A stretch of DNA of 64,000 bases from Polytrichum commune (GCA_950295325.1 OX485808.1:25318527-25382526); one strand, 5' to 3'. Shown: positions 13,455-25,500, counted from the stretch's first letter. Notes: a model not told the origin generated them from the sequence alone. Numbers and translations are program-made.

Positions 13455-13990
13455 ATATGTGAACGGTAAATGGTTTGTTGTGGCTTCAAAAACATGTACC
13501 AAAAAGACATGTGTCTAAAAGAGATTAAATTGTGTGCTCACAATATGATGATTGGTCTAGATTCAACAATTAGGGGAACCTATATGACCATTGAATGAGC
13601 ACTAGAATCTTTCACTTTGACAGTGATAAAGATATTCACATGAGGTCCAAAAATCACTAAGAAAATGGCTCTACTGCTTATCCCAATTAATGTGTGCTAC
13701 TATTCGGAGTCACGCGATGCAATAACGTCCTACTCGAGAGTTCATATTTTACTAACAAAAGTTCAATAAGTTGGTCAGACATCATAAAACATAAACGACT
13801 ATGCTTGGTGAAACATTACATTCTCATTAGAGAGGTTACAACAGTGCGCAACTCCGAATAGTAACACACACTAATTGGGATAATGAGTGTAGTAATCGAA
13901 CTTTGTAACCATCTCACACGGATCACGTGTTTCATATCCTATGAGAAGTGGGCTAGCTGTAACCATTTAAGACCCATCTACCTCAGAAGC
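13455..13990 (+). repeat. Copy of the FEWYVV dispersed repeat, split by a MITE
   Basis: The segment resembles the fuller copies at 32330-32690 and 48020-48365: aagacatgtgtctaaaagag, then an accatatgaccacttaatgagca-like block, and at the end gtttcatatcctatgagaag followed by taagacccatctacct. A MITE at 13674-13889 interrupts it. The peptide part is degraded in this copy. Confidence 0.65.
13674..13889. mobile_element. MITE with ~37-bp terminal inverted repeats
   Basis: Left arm CTGCTTATCCCAATTAATGT... and the reverse complement of the right arm agree over about 37 bases, both ending in ACTATTCGGAGT. TA flanks each end. It is 216 bp long, non-coding and inserted in an older dispersed repeat. Its terminus is related to the elements at 10567 and 26957. 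Confidence 0.75.
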
Positions 13991-15103
13991 GGAGAAAACA
14001 ACAACATGCTTTGGCCACCTCCTTCAAGTCCCATGGCTGCCACGTTTCCCGGTCCTCAACCGAGCTATGAAGCCGGGTATGAGCCGGGCAAGGGGAGTCC
14101 GGGTATGGGGAACCGCCTGTCGCACAAGGAAGGCTTGGTGGATCGAGCAGCTCCCTCGCCTCGCCCTTTCCTCTCCTTTCCTTTCCTTCCTTTCCCTTCC
14201 ATCACGGCCACCCCGCGCCCTTGGTATCTTTTGTTAGTCAGCAATCATCCCGCTGTGGCCGCTCACAGCCTCGTCTGAGCTTTGATTCTTCAGCTCCAAG
14301 GCTACCTTTCTTTAGCTCCACCTATAGATCGTGCACCCAACGGATTTCTGGGCACTTCTCCTTCGTCTGTGCAGTTTCAGCCTTTTGTTAGCTACAGGCC
14401 TCCGCCGGGTAACTAAGTTTGGAGCATTGAAGCGCGATTTGTTGCGGTTTCGCCAATTAGCTTTCTGTGCGGTAGATTGGCGAGGAGCAGGGGGAGAGAC
14501 CGGTGCCACCTCACATTGAAGCTAATTTTTAGGCTAATTGGGAGCTCCCATTCCTCGGATTCAATTTACACCGAAGTTGTACAGTTGCCGGGAATTGGCG
14601 CCTTTCCTCACTAGTTTTAGTTCGTGTGTTTTGTTTGGGGAAGGTTTGGGAGCTATCGAGGTGGTGGGGGAGGGTTGTAAGCGGTGTTGGGTAGCTGTTT
14701 CGGAGTTTCTGTAGCTTGGGGAGCTGGAATTGGCGCCTTTTTTCTTTCTTGTAGTTCAGTTTGGTAGCGGGGTTCATAGTTTGGAGTTCATTGTTGTGTT
14801 TGTGTGTGGTTCGGGATCATCATCAAGGTGCAGGGCTAAGCGGTGGTGTTACGTTCGTTTGGAGTTCATCTTGTGCTTGGTGGGAGGTGTGTATATAGTT
14901 GGGGGGGGGGGGGGGGGAATCGGCGATGGTGAGGACGCGGGGTACATTGATGGGGGGATCATCATCATCATCATCCTCACGGACGACATTCTCGCTGTAA
15001 TGCAAGTAGGGGTGAGACAACATTACTCTCCCATGCATGTGGTGATGATGCGCTACGCATCTTTTCCCAAGAGGGTTAGGGGCCAATTTGGCAGGGGGAC
15101 ACC
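13991..15103 (+). promoter_or_regulatory. Upstream and leader region of the TMK-like gene
   Basis: Base composition becomes GC-richer than in the preceding 14 kb, as expected near a promoter and leader. A pyrimidine tract at about 14158-14206 (ctttcctctcctttcc) resembles plant Y-patches near transcription starts. I cannot place a TATA box or start site firmly. Open frames here are low-complexity and not called. Confidence 0.45.
14901..14917 (+). repeat. Poly-G tract of 17 bases
   Basis: An uninterrupted G run about 190 bases upstream of the TMK start codon, probably within the leader. It could be polymorphic in length or misassembled. Confidence 0.9.
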
Positions 15104-18100
15104 TTGATGATCAAGGAGACTATGGCTATGGCTATGGAAGATTTCTATCGTCACCGCCTATGCATGGTAGGGATATTGATACTGATATCGATATCAGTGG
15201 TGTCAATCCTCGGAGTGGGAGCCGATCCAGCAGGGGACGCGACCATTCTGCAAGCCTTCAAGGCCGGTATTACGAACAGCGATGTGTTAGGATGGACCGC
15301 CACCAACCCCTGCAACTGGAACTCTAAGATGGTAGTGTGCGACTCGGCAGGCAACGTGATTCAGCTCCGAGTGCGTAACCTCACCTTAAAGGGGACGGTA
15401 ACCCCGGACATCAACAAGCTAACGAGCTTAACATACTTGGAGCTCAACTACAACAACTTCCAAGGCGCCATGCCCACACTCTCTGGTTTAGCTAACCTTC
15501 AGTATGCCTTTTTGGATGACAACCAATTCTCAACCATCCCGGGTGACTTCTTCGACGGGTTATCCAGCATCCTCGAGATTTGGTTAGACAATAACCCATT
15601 GAATGTGTCCACCGGGGGTTGGACCATACCTGGAGCCTTGCAAAGTGACACAACCCTTACCTTGTTGGCAATGAACAATGTGAGTGCCACAGGGGCCATT
15701 CCAAGCTTTTTAGGCAGTATGACTAGTTTGACGACATTCCGAGCGGCATATAATAACTTTCTTGGCGGAATTCCAAGTTCCTTTAATACCTCCAACATTG
15801 CTCAGCTATGGTTGAACAACCAGGCGATGAATGGGAGCATTGATGTGGTGGGTGGCATGACAAGCTTGCAGGAGCTTTGGCTACAAGGGAATCAGTTCAT
15901 TGGGACTGTTCCAAATGGGTTAGCAAGCGCCGCGGGGCTTGGAAGTCTCAGAATCAACACCAACAAACTTGTAGGCCGCTTACCTAGTGGATTATCATCC
16001 CTTCCGTTGAAGGAGTTGCTTATGAACAACAATTACCTAACGGGGGAGCTTCCAGTGTTCTCAACTGTGGTTGCGAGTTCTTTCTCTTACGATAGTGGAT
16101 CCTTCTGTGGTGCGGCTGGGGTGGCATGCTCTGCTAAAGTGAATGTGTTGCTGGATTTTTTAGCTGCGGCTGGATGGCCGGAGGCGGTTTCGATGACATG
16201 GATTGGGCCTGACCCATGTACCGGATGGACTGGGGTCACATGTGATGCTACCACTGGAGAGATCATCTCCATAGTCCTCCGCCAGGACGCGTTAGTTGGT
16301 TCAATCTCCCCTACTCTTGCAAACTTAACCTCACTCACCACCTTGATTTTAAGTGGAAACACACTCACAGGTACTATTCCATCTCAACTCACATCGTTGA
16401 CATCACTGAAGACGGTGGATGTGAGCAACAATAACCTTTCAGGGCCATTACCATCGTTTGCAACATCTGTGAAATTTATATACACTGGGAATCCTATGTT
16501 AACTGGGTCTGGAGCCCCATCTCCTTCTGGGGGAGCTTCTCCAGGAACATCACCAGTTGGAACCCCTTCTTCTCCAGGAACGTCTCCGGTTGGAACCCCT
16601 TCTTCCCCAGGAACACCCCCTGCATCCAGTACTGCTCCCGGAAGCACTGGAGGCACAGGAACTGGAAGTAGTAGCCCTGGAAGCTCCCCTGTGAATGGAA
16701 CAGTAAGCCCTGGGCATTCAAGTAAGGTCAACCTTGCACCTGTTTTGGGTGGTGTGTCTGGTGGAGCTGGATTGTGTGCCATCATTGGGGCACTTTTGAT
16801 CTTCTGCTACTGCAGGAAGAGGAAGAGGCCTGGTCTGAATGGAATGGTTGTGCACCCTCGAGACTCGGAGCCGGAGATTCTCAAGGTGGTCGTCAATCAT
16901 CATAATAGTAGTAGCAGTAGCAGCAGTGGTGTGAGCAACCAGGCCACTGGGAGTAGTACTGAGAATGGAAGCTTGATCTTGGGAGACAGCATGTACAGCA
17001 GCAGTCTTTCGAAAGATGGACAGGTATGGTTCATTATTTTACCTAATTTATTGTACTTTATGTGGTTCTGAGGGATGTGATGTGAAATTCAGACCATAGC
17101 TTTTCTTCACCTAATTCACATCCATTATATGCAGGGATGCATTTGGCATTGCTTAAATGAAGACTTGTCATCTGTGCTTCAGAGAAGATGGTGTGATTCT
17201 GATGCATATGATGTGAAAAATCACTTGAATCTTGTCCTACTATTCTTGCTGCGGAAGTGTTGATTGTGTCTCTAGATTCTAAAATGAATTCACATGCTAG
17301 TGATAATCTGAATATGCCAGGATTGCATGAGTTGCATGTGGCATTGCTTAATCAAAGGCTAGTCATCTGCGTTGCAGAGCAGCTGGTGTGACTCTGTGGC
17401 ATGTGATGTGAAATGTAGACAGTTGCAACACAGTTAGTCTTGAGTCTACTAGCTCCATGAGAGAGTGATGATTCCAGTTGAATCATGTCTTTCTGTTGCT
17501 TCCTGCTGAAGTGTTGATTGTGTACTCCAGGTTGCAGAGTCTGGCAGCATGCTCTTCTCCATTGCAGTACTCAAAGCAGTGACGAACAACTTCTCAGAGG
17601 ATAATGTATTGGGGCGAGGAGGATTTGGGGTGGTGTACAGAGGGGAGCTGGATGATGGCACTCAAGTGGCTGTGAAAAGGATGGAAGCATCTGTAGTCAG
17701 TAACAAAGGCTTGAGCGAATTCCAGTCTGAGATTGCCGTGCTGACAAAAGTGAAGCACCGGCATCTTGTGGGGCTCTTAGGGTATTGCACAGATGGAAGT
17801 GAGCGGCTCCTCGTGTACGAGTATATGCCGCAAGGCACTCTTGCCCAACATTTGTTTGATTACAAAACCTTAGGGGAGAAGCCACTCACATGGAAGATGA
17901 GGTTGATCATTGCATTGGATGTGGCGAGGGGGTTGGAGTACCTTCATAATCTTGCGCACCGGAGCTTCATTCATCGGGATTTGAAACCTTCAAATATTTT
18001 GTTGACTGATGACTTTCGAGCGAAGGTATCGGACTTTGGCCTTGTCAAGCTGGCGCCTGAAGGCAAGTATTCTGTGGAGACAAGGTTGGCAGGAACATTT

Positions 18101-18996
18101 GGATACTTGGCACCAGAATATGCTGGTAAGCTTCACTTTCGTTTCTTACACAGGCTCACTGTCACATATAAGATGGATATTCGTGGTCACCCATTGTATT
18201 GTCCATCTTCATGTTGCTTCTAGCCTTCAACACCCAAACTATAATTAATGTGGCAGTCAAGTCAAGAGGTGTTTTAAGTCAAGTCACATATGGCTGCTCT
18301 TATATTTGATTTGATGTGGTTTGGGGACAAAGTTTGTAGGTGACCTGTCTATATCCTCGTATTAATTATGTTTGTTGTGTTGAATGGCTGATGTGAAATC
18401 CTTCTGTAGGGAGATTTCTGGTTTTAATTTATGAGTGCACTTCATGAACCTTCTAGTAGTGGATTAACTGTATACCTGGTTTCCTGTTTGCAGTAACTGG
18501 TCGTGTTACTACGAAGGCTGATGTGTTCAGCTTTGGTGTGGTGTTGATGGAGCTTATGACTGGTCGTCGTGCTCTAGATGAAACACAGGCAGAAGAGAAC
18601 ATGCATTTGGTGACATGGTTCACACGCATGAACACAGATAACGAAAGCCTTCTTACAACTATCGATCCAACAATCTCCATGGACGATGAAGTTACTAAGA
18701 CGATATGCACAGTTTCTGAGCTGGCTGGTCATTGCACTGCTCGTGAGCCGTATCAGCGTCCGGATATGGGCCATGTTGTGAGTGTGTTGGGGCCGCTTGT
18801 GGAGCAGTGGAAACCCATGGATTATGATGGTGAAAGCAATGAAGATCTCGAACTGTCTCTCCCTCAAGCTTTGAAACAATGGCAAGCGTATGAGGGTGAT
18901 AATACCATGACTGGAGGATTGGATGACACCAGGACAAGTCTACCAACTCGGCCTGCTGGGTTTGCCGACTCGTTCACTTCCTTGGATGGTCGTTAG
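15104..18996 (+). CDS. TMK: TMK-type leucine-rich repeat receptor-like kinase
   Basis: A plasma-membrane receptor kinase. TMK proteins carry auxin-linked and cell-expansion signalling in angiosperms. Exons 15104-17023, 17531-18125 and 18494-18996 join in phase to 1005 residues. A signal peptide (about 20-40, hydrophobic [13 protein letters not shown]) precedes an LRR ectodomain that is split by a cysteine-bearing island (CGAAGVACS to [15 protein letters not shown]), as is typical of TMK. A Pro/Ser/Thr-rich stalk (about 467-540), a membrane segment (about 542-570) with basic stop-transfer CRKRKRPG and a kinase domain follow. The kinase has GRGGFG at 668-673, Lys689 in [14 protein letters not shown] with Asp790, DFG at 808-810 and [10 protein letters not shown], so it should be active. 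The C-terminus has the TMK tail [17 protein letters not shown]. In-frame Met codons follow closely (Met6, Met8, Met10), so the true start may be slightly downstream. Confidence 0.95.
16541..16620 (+). repeat. 33-bp coding minisatellite in the TMK stalk
   Basis: Two near-identical 33-base units (16541-16573 and 16574-16606) plus a partial third encode [11 protein letters not shown] repeats in the juxtamembrane extracellular stalk. They are in frame, so unit-number changes would alter stalk length without a frameshift. Confidence 0.85.
17134..17530 (+). repeat. Decayed tandem duplication in TMK intron 1
   Basis: About 17134-17280 and 17331-17530 share an ordered series of blocks: catttggcattgctta / catgtggcattgctta, gtcatctg, gatgtgaaa and finally gaagtgttgattgtgt. 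The second copy ends at the real acceptor (ctccag, exon from 17531). The first ends in ctctag, a decoy acceptor at about 17270-17275. Confidence 0.65.
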
Positions 18997-19834
18997 CCCT
19001 TTCTTGGTTGACTTTCTTGTATGCTCTTAAAAGCTACTACTGTCCTATCTCTGATTATTCTGGTCTGGTCTCAGAATAATCAGTTCCATTTTGAAACTGC
19101 TTCAAAGAGGTCAAATAGATGAGGACCTCTTGAAAGAAGCATGTAGAATAGTGAAGAACCATGGTTTACCAAATCCTCGGGGTTTGGCTGGTGGCTCATC
19201 ATCATCATGGTCATCAACTCAAAAACACACATTCCATCCTGGAGAGTGTGGAGAGAAAGAGAACGAAGTTGCAAGCTGAACAGGCGGGCCACCAAAGTGA
19301 ACCACTTTGATCTTCTGCCCCTCACAATCTACAATTGTGAGCTCCTTGGAGATGGTCATTCTATGCCAGATTTACCTTGGCTTCGATATTCAATCACATC
19401 TTCACCTTTGGTTGGTAGCTGCAAAGGATGTACATTATGTACCCTTCCTCCCCCTCTAGGACTTAATTAAAAAAAGCTGTGGTTAAATCCAGTTTTGGTT
19501 TCCGCCCACTTACCTTTTGTCTTCTGGAGTTTTCCCTCAGTTGTCTGTTCTCGGGGATGTTGTTTGCATTACCCCTCTCAAGATAGCACATTTGTTTTGT
19601 TATGATGTGGAGATCATGTTTGCTGAGACTTCGATTATAATTACTGAGGGGTTTGTTTTTCTTGGAGCTGGAAGTGGAATGAACTGAGTAGTCCATGATG
19701 ATGTCTGAACAAATGTTTGTAGGCCAGTTTTTTGGAGCGCATTGCACGGACAGGAACAGGTTCTAAATCTACACACGAATAGGTTGTTGAATGGGACATT
19801 GAATGAAGAGCAAAACCTACCTAAATCAAATATA
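18997..19834 (+). other. 3' flank of the TMK-like gene
   Basis: This stretch probably holds the 3' UTR and downstream spacer. Small frames at 19080-19470 show no family. No polyadenylation site can be placed with confidence. Confidence 0.4.
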
Positions 19835-20668
19835 CAGTCCACCCTCGATATGTGCTACCCTGATAAGTGTTAAAAATCATTTAATTGTGCTCCCCCCAAA
19901 AATTCCCCAAAAATGTACCAGTGAGTGAATTATGAAATGTTAAAGAGATTTTATAAAAATTATGCTCTCTCATTCAATGAATTCACCTCGAAAAGTGTTA
20001 CTTTCGATGAAAGTCAGGCTATGAAATTTTATAACTTAGATGAGATTGACAAGACCGTAAACCCTAAATCCTACTGTGCAACTGCGCTCATCTGGCATTG
20101 CATCTGCAGAGCGTGAAACTAGACCCACTATGAATGTGCACGAGTTCAATAATTATGAACTTGGAATTGATCTAAACAATCTTTATATACATATTGAGAA
20201 GGAAATAATAGACATGCTTGATGCATGAGATGATGAGTGGATAATGAACCCATTGAAGAAGTTGACAATGTGCAAATTGGTGATGTGGGGATCAAGGATG
20301 TTACAAGTGCATTAGTGACCTTGAAACTAATTTTAGAACAAATACCTACTAATGTGATTATGTGACACCATCCATAGTGTTTGAACACTTCAAAATGAAA
20401 TCGGATCTTGGTGTGCACAAGAATCTCATTAAACTACTATAGTTTTGTTTTTCCAGTACATTTAGTTGTATAATGACATTCATATCTTATGTATTTTCAA
20501 CCTTTATTTATGTTTGTATTATTTTTTAAAATTCAAGGTAACAAAATTGTTATTCATGTAAATGTTACAAATTGTCTTCGCTCCCCTCGAAACTGTTAAA
20601 GTGTTAATACCACATAAGTGTCACAAGTTCCCTTGCTTTGAAATGTTAACAATATCAAGGGTGGATTG
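19835..20668. mobile_element. pogo-like (Tc1/mariner superfamily) element, decayed
   Basis: The left end is TA then CAGTCCACCCTCGATATGTG. The right end on the reverse strand is TA then CAATCCACCCTTGATATTGT. This matches the form of pogo/Tigger termini (CAGT..ACCCTCGATA) with a TA target duplication. The 834 bp interior holds broken frames only (for example 19925-20116), so it is non-autonomous or a remnant. Variants of aagtgttac recur near both ends (about 19866, 19996, 20600, 20620) as subterminal motifs. Confidence 0.75.
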
Positions 20669-20679
20669 TAGCAACGATT

Positions 20680-21100
20680 TGGACATTTTTATTTAGTAGG
20701 ATGTGTTTAGGTGTGAATCTAAGCACGGATGTCTGAAAGACATGTATTCAAAAGAGATTGGATTGCATGCTTAAAATATGCTAACCATTCTAGGCTCAAT
20801 CGTCAACATGATTGGGGTGACCTATATGATTAATTAATGAGCAAGAGCATTTTACACATCTCCTTGGTTGTGTTCCGTGGGACCAAGTACCAAATGAGCA
20901 TAATTCCCCGTTTATGGGGAGCACTCATATTGTGTATTGTGAACTTTTCGACAAGTAGATGTAGAATATCATATTTTTTTAATCACAACCTCTTTCTTTG
21001 GGAAGTCACTATCATCTAGCTACTGAGTAAAATTATGGAAGTGGACTAGTCTATAAAAAAACAACATTTCAGACCCATCTACCTCAATAGCTTAGGATTT
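20680..21100 (+). repeat. Degenerate copy of the FEWYVV dispersed repeat
   Basis: 20700-20840 matches the family core (gaaagacatgtattcaaaagagattgg, ccattctaggctcaat, acatgattgggg). 21060-21100 matches its tail (cagacccatctacct). The middle differs from other copies. Confidence 0.6.
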
Positions 21101-21317
21101 GGGTGCAATTCCTGCGGTCATTGTGACACAATTATCTCAATGGTCGGTTTTCATATATACTAATCAAAACACCACAAGTGGCCATGGGAGTTGACCCAAG
21201 ATTGGGGGAATTTTATGGCAATTCACAAACAGGGTGGGCATGTGGAGACATTGTTGTCAAGTATTTTGCACACTCTCAATTCCAGGCCTTGAGCATGTGA
21301 AGCATTGGAGTGAGTGT

Positions 21318-21525
21318 CAGGGGAGATATTTGGACATAATGAAGTCGAGATGTCAGTGTTTGCAGGTCGAACCGGCTACATGTTGACATCATTTGGTTTT
21401 TGTGCATTAAATTGGGGCATATATACAGTCTATGAATTCCTTCCTTTTCCTCTAGAAGGGTGGGGTGGTGTTCTTCCTCAAGCCTTGAAGAAGTTGAGCC
21501 GGTGATTTGCGAAACTGAAGGAAGC
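21318..21525 (+). repeat. Copy of a CCGGTT-rich dispersed repeat
   Basis: It aligns in blocks with 22825-23035 and 43328-43550: a gagat.tttggacat opening, a caaccgg.taca tg-type block and a closing segment with ccggt. A further copy lies inverted at 40035-40150. No coding frame is conserved. Confidence 0.5.
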
Positions 21526-21851
21526 AGGCTAGGCAGCGGCTGATGTTGGAGGAGCATGCAGCCACTTCTGAGTGTTCATTGAGTGAGCTTATCTCTTGGA
21601 TGCCATGCCGGTTATAATTAGGTGAACCTACCAAGGGCCAGAGTGGAGTGCGAATAGAGGAGAGGAGAGGAGAGAAGTACAGCTGCCTGCACTCATAATG
21701 CAAAATCCACTCTCAGACTCCAGCCCCTAGTCTGCACATCTCAGTACCACATCCAACTTTGGAGCTATGCTATGATGCTATGCTAGAGCTTTGTGGTGCC
21801 TACGTGGACTCTGTTTTTGGACGGTGATAACCAATGTTGCACCGGCCCTTG

Positions 21852-22145
21852 GGTGAATGCACTATGGTGTTAATAATCGACGTCGATAAAGATATCCAAG
21901 AATCTCCATGTGGGTATCAAATCGTAACACCAATCAAATATTGACATATGGTGGGATGCGTCTCAAGATAAGAGAATATTTATGTACATGATTTATGTGA
22001 AGCTTTGTGTTGGGTCGATACCATTCTAAACCATGCTAATACTACGGCATGTTTGCCTAAGTTCTTGCATGGAATATAAATCCAAATGGTATTGAAAACA
22101 AAAGTACTCTCAAATATCCATACCCTGCTAGTATTAATAATGTGA
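21852..22145 (+). repeat. Dispersed repeat, block A only
   Basis: It matches 25000-25285 and 10135-10350 in order: gtgaatgcac, gtaacacca.tcaaatattga, gggtc.ataccattc, gttcttgc.tgg and ccataccct. Block B is absent beside it. Confidence 0.6.
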
Positions 22146-22824
22146 AGTCCAAATGATATCCTGAATGATATGAAAAGAATTGATGATATTTATTATCCTA
22201 AAACTTGAAAATTTAAATGTTTTGTACGTTGATCGGCCTTAGAGACTTAAAATTCATTCAATGACATCCAATTGAGAACAAATTGACCCTCAACTCATAG
22301 AGGGTTTGGGCTTTAATTGGAGCCCCTTGGTCCACAATGAGATGAGCTTACATAGACAACATGAAGCTCTAGTTGATGCAACTTGACACCCTTCAAGATA
22401 CTACTTAGAGAAATCGTACGACGTCGAGGCTGCTTCCAACAGCCCTTATGTATTTTCCCATCCATATAGAAATCATTTCATCCATAGCCTCCAAATTCCT
22501 CCCATGAACAAACTGATTGTGCCCCACAAAAGCCTTGTGCATGTCTCGTGCCACGTAATCCATAAAAACCAAGATTAAACCTTTCCCAACCTGAACACGG
22601 GCCCCGCATAATAAACTTGTGTTAGAAACCCACTTAACTAGCATTAATGTTGCACACAAGACACATTTTCCTTACATCACAAGTGTTGTGCAATACAATT
22701 TCCAAGTAAGAGCAGACACAAATTCGTGATCGAATGTAGAACTCTAGATTGGACCCAACTTCAGTAGCACTTGGGATCAACAATGTACTCACACGCGGCG
22801 GGATTGATCATGGACTCACAGTGT
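22146..22824. other. Intergenic DNA
   Basis: An 84-codon frame on the minus strand (22405-22659) contains ARDMHKAFVGHNQFVHGRN, vaguely like the fingers region of plant reverse transcriptases, but nothing flanks it to confirm this. No gene is supported. Confidence 0.35.
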
Positions 22825-23035
22825 GTGGGGAGATTTTTGGACATCATCAGTGAAGATCCTAGTGTTTCCACATATCCAACCGGTGATGTGTTGTGATCTT
22901 TCGACGTTTCTTCATTAACTTGACGTATATTCCAAGGATTCCCCTAAAACGATTGGTACAGTAGTTTTCCTGGAGCCGGGAACTTCACCCGGTTCATCTG
23001 TAAGTTAAACTACAAGCGGTCGGTTATAGTACTTA
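22825..23035 (+). repeat. Copy of the CCGGTT-rich dispersed repeat
   Basis: It shares ggagatttttggacat, tgttgtgatcttt, cgtatattcca and cccggttcatctgtaa with the copy at 43328-43550. It is non-coding. Confidence 0.6.
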
Positions 23036-23362
23036 CGGATAAACCACCCAAGAGCCTTCTTCTATTAACTCAAAACCACCATATATATAAGTTATATCCT
23101 CGGCTCGGCAGGCTGATTTCTGACAGTACATGAACCAATAATTATGACCTAAAACCAGTACCCTAAATGGATGGTGGAACTACTGCTAACATCACACGGG
23201 CTGCTGGTTAACATCCTTCTCTGGTCTGGCTTAACATACATTCCGTTGATGGAATGGCAACATTCGCAAATAATGGAAAACCCAGTGATCAGCTTTATGG
23301 CGACAATCATAAGGTAAGCATGCATGTAGTAGTACCTTGCTTTGGCCACATAACTTTGCTTT

Positions 23363-24080
23363 CTTCATCATCACCACCATCCACTTACATTCCGACAGCT
23401 GTGCAAAGTAGCAGTAGCAGTAGCAGTAGCAGTAGCAGTAGTAGTAGTGTAAGGTGTTGCTTGCTCGTGAGTGGTGGGTGACTCGGAAGTCATCTCTCTC
23501 TCTCATGTGGAACTAATGGGAAATCCCCGTTGGCATTTGAGTGGGTTGCAAGTATAATTATGTAGAGCGTGTTTTTAATGGTTCTTGGATCCACCGAAGT
23601 AGGGAGCACTCTATGGTACGTACTTGGCTAATGCCCTAGCTATTAGCCTGCCTTCAAATTCACTGTGGATCTCCTCTCACTACCAGTACATGAGTTGTAG
23701 GCAATCATAGTGTGTAGGTATGGTCAAAATATGTAAATCTATTGTTGTGGAATAGTCATAGATTTTTCAGTTATCTAAGACAATGTCTTCATGACGCATG
23801 TCAATTATTAAGGACTTGTATGCTTGTCGTATCTGAATTTGGTTTCATCATCATCATCACCATCATCACCTACATCCATAAACTTGTGCACATCAATATT
23901 GTAAGGTGTTACTTCTTGGGAGTCATCTTTTGTAACATGGGAGTTGAGTGGGTTGCAAGCAATGTAAGATTGGCATTCGACAAGACTTGGAGGGTAATTG
24001 TCTATGCAAGAGTTGAAGTAGGAAGCACTATTTGGTACTACGTGGTTGATAACCTAGATAAGGTAGACGTGCCTAAAGCA
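23363..24080 (+). repeat. Local duplication (23363-23640 and 23846-24080) with microsatellite
   Basis: Both halves begin with a TCATCA-rich run, then show aaggtgtt.ct, gtcatct, gagtgggttgcaag and a gtaggga/gtaggaagcact block, so the second looks like a diverged duplicate. An (AGTAGC)n hexanucleotide tract occupies 23407-23448. The second half continues into the FEWYVV repeat. Confidence 0.55.
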
Positions 24081-24084
24081 ATTA

Positions 24085-24640
24085 CTTTTCCTAATTGGAC
24101 ACTTATATTTGAGTGGTATGTGGTTAGGGTTGGCTTCAAGAATGGATATCAAGAAGACATGTGTTTAAAATAGAGAGGACTATGTATCCAAAATAATATA
24201 TTAACCATTCTAGGTTCAATAATAAACATAATTAAGGGGGAGCCTATATGACCACTTAATGAGCACACGGATATTCACTTTGCTAATGAAGAAGATATCC
24301 AAACGGAGGCTATGGCATCCATCGTTGCAGCTCCCATTGCCGAAACTCTCCTCGAAAACTTCCTCTCCTCGAAAACTTCGTCGAGGAGGAGGCTAACCCT
24401 AACCCTAATCCTCTGGGGCAACGTGGCCGCCTCAGAGGGCAGCATTTCGGGAAAGGCCTATAGGCCCTCCTCCTCGATGAGCTCCAATTTTTTATCATTT
24501 AATTTTTTTGGTTGAGGAAAGTGGCTACTAATGGCCTTGAATTGGATGTGCTAACCATCTCCTTCCAATCCCATGTTGCGCTTCCTAGGGGGAAGTGGGC
24601 TAGTTGGACAAGGAAGCCATGTAAGGTGCGTCTACCGTGA
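24085..24640 (+). repeat. Copy of the FEWYVV dispersed repeat with a GC-rich insertion
   Basis: The frame reads FEWYVVRVGFKNGYQEDMCLK-like peptide (24109-24171) and then the family's non-coding core. Around 24310-24480 a GC-rich block (GQRGRLRGQHFGKG in one frame) interrupts it, then the tail resumes near 24530. The block could be part of a retroelement gag, but this is weak. Confidence 0.55.
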
Positions 24641-24999
24641 CAAGTATCTATCTATATATCTACATGCATAGCCTTTGAAGAGGTGTATGAAGTGGTGTGA
24701 ATTATGATGGTATGTTAACTTATGGGGTGTTGCAAGCAAGCAAGTCGGGCATGAGATCGAGCATCCGCGATTTGGAGATCTTGGTTGCCAGCTTTAAGGC
24801 AACTGCGTCGAATGTTGTGCATGTGTTGCATGGAGACTAGTACCTACCCTTCTAGCCCTCCCTTTTCCTTCCTTCCTCCCTCCCTTTCGCCCATCCACCT
24901 CCAACCTTGTCTCTTCTCTATGTCCTTCCTACACTTGCACTTCCATGTCCTAGGGTGGCTTTACACCAATGTTGGGCGCCGATATATATATATATATAG
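24641..24999. other. Intergenic DNA
   Basis: A CT-rich stretch at about 24855-24900 and a short (AT)n at about 24982. No gene. Confidence 0.4.
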
Positions 25000-25500
25000 G
25001 TGAATGCACGTTATCAATGATCAACGTCAATAATGCTATTAAAAACCCTATCTGTGGATATCAAAATTGTAACACCACTCAAATATTGATCTTGGTGACT
25101 ATCGCAAGGTGAGACGATCTTTGTATATCTGAGTTATTATTTGGGTCAATACCATTCCAACTCATATTGATATTACGATGATTATACCTAGGTATGAAGG
25201 TTCTTGCTTGGTATTTAGACCCGAATGGTATCAAAATCGTAAATATCATCAAATTTCCATACCCTATTGGTATTTAAAAAAATGAAAGTCTTATTATAGC
25301 TCAAGGGTGGACTCTTCATTGGAAACCTAAATGACATGTGCGAGTCACTATGAAATGAAATCAAACCCCTTATATACGAGAAGTTCATAGAAAAAATAGA
25401 TGTATATGTACTAACGACATGCTAAAAAATGGACTCAAATATTTGTATTAAGCTTTTGAATTTTTTTTTGTGATAAATGCCTCCACTACATATACAAAAT
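25000..25500 (+). repeat. Dispersed repeat, block order A then B
   Basis: Block A (25000-25285) matches 21852-22145 and 10135-10350. Block B (25300-25500) matches 9955-10120 (ttggaaacctaaatgacatg, atgcctccactacatata). The order is the reverse of the copy at 9955-10350. Confidence 0.65.

Noticed and set aside
14730-15107. 125-codon frame before the TMK gene and its antisense partner
   Set aside because: Composition is dominated by poly-G and ATC repeats (Gly and Ile runs) and it lies in the presumed leader.
22405-22659. Possible reverse transcriptase fragment on the minus strand
   Set aside because: Similarity is limited to a short HNQFVHGRN-like stretch and flanking translation does not continue any polymerase motif.
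24389-24412. Telomere-like ctaaccctaaccctaat
   Set aside because: Only about two and a half units, and lacking the plant CCCTAAA unit; it sits inside a frame reading NPNPNP and is most likely chance.
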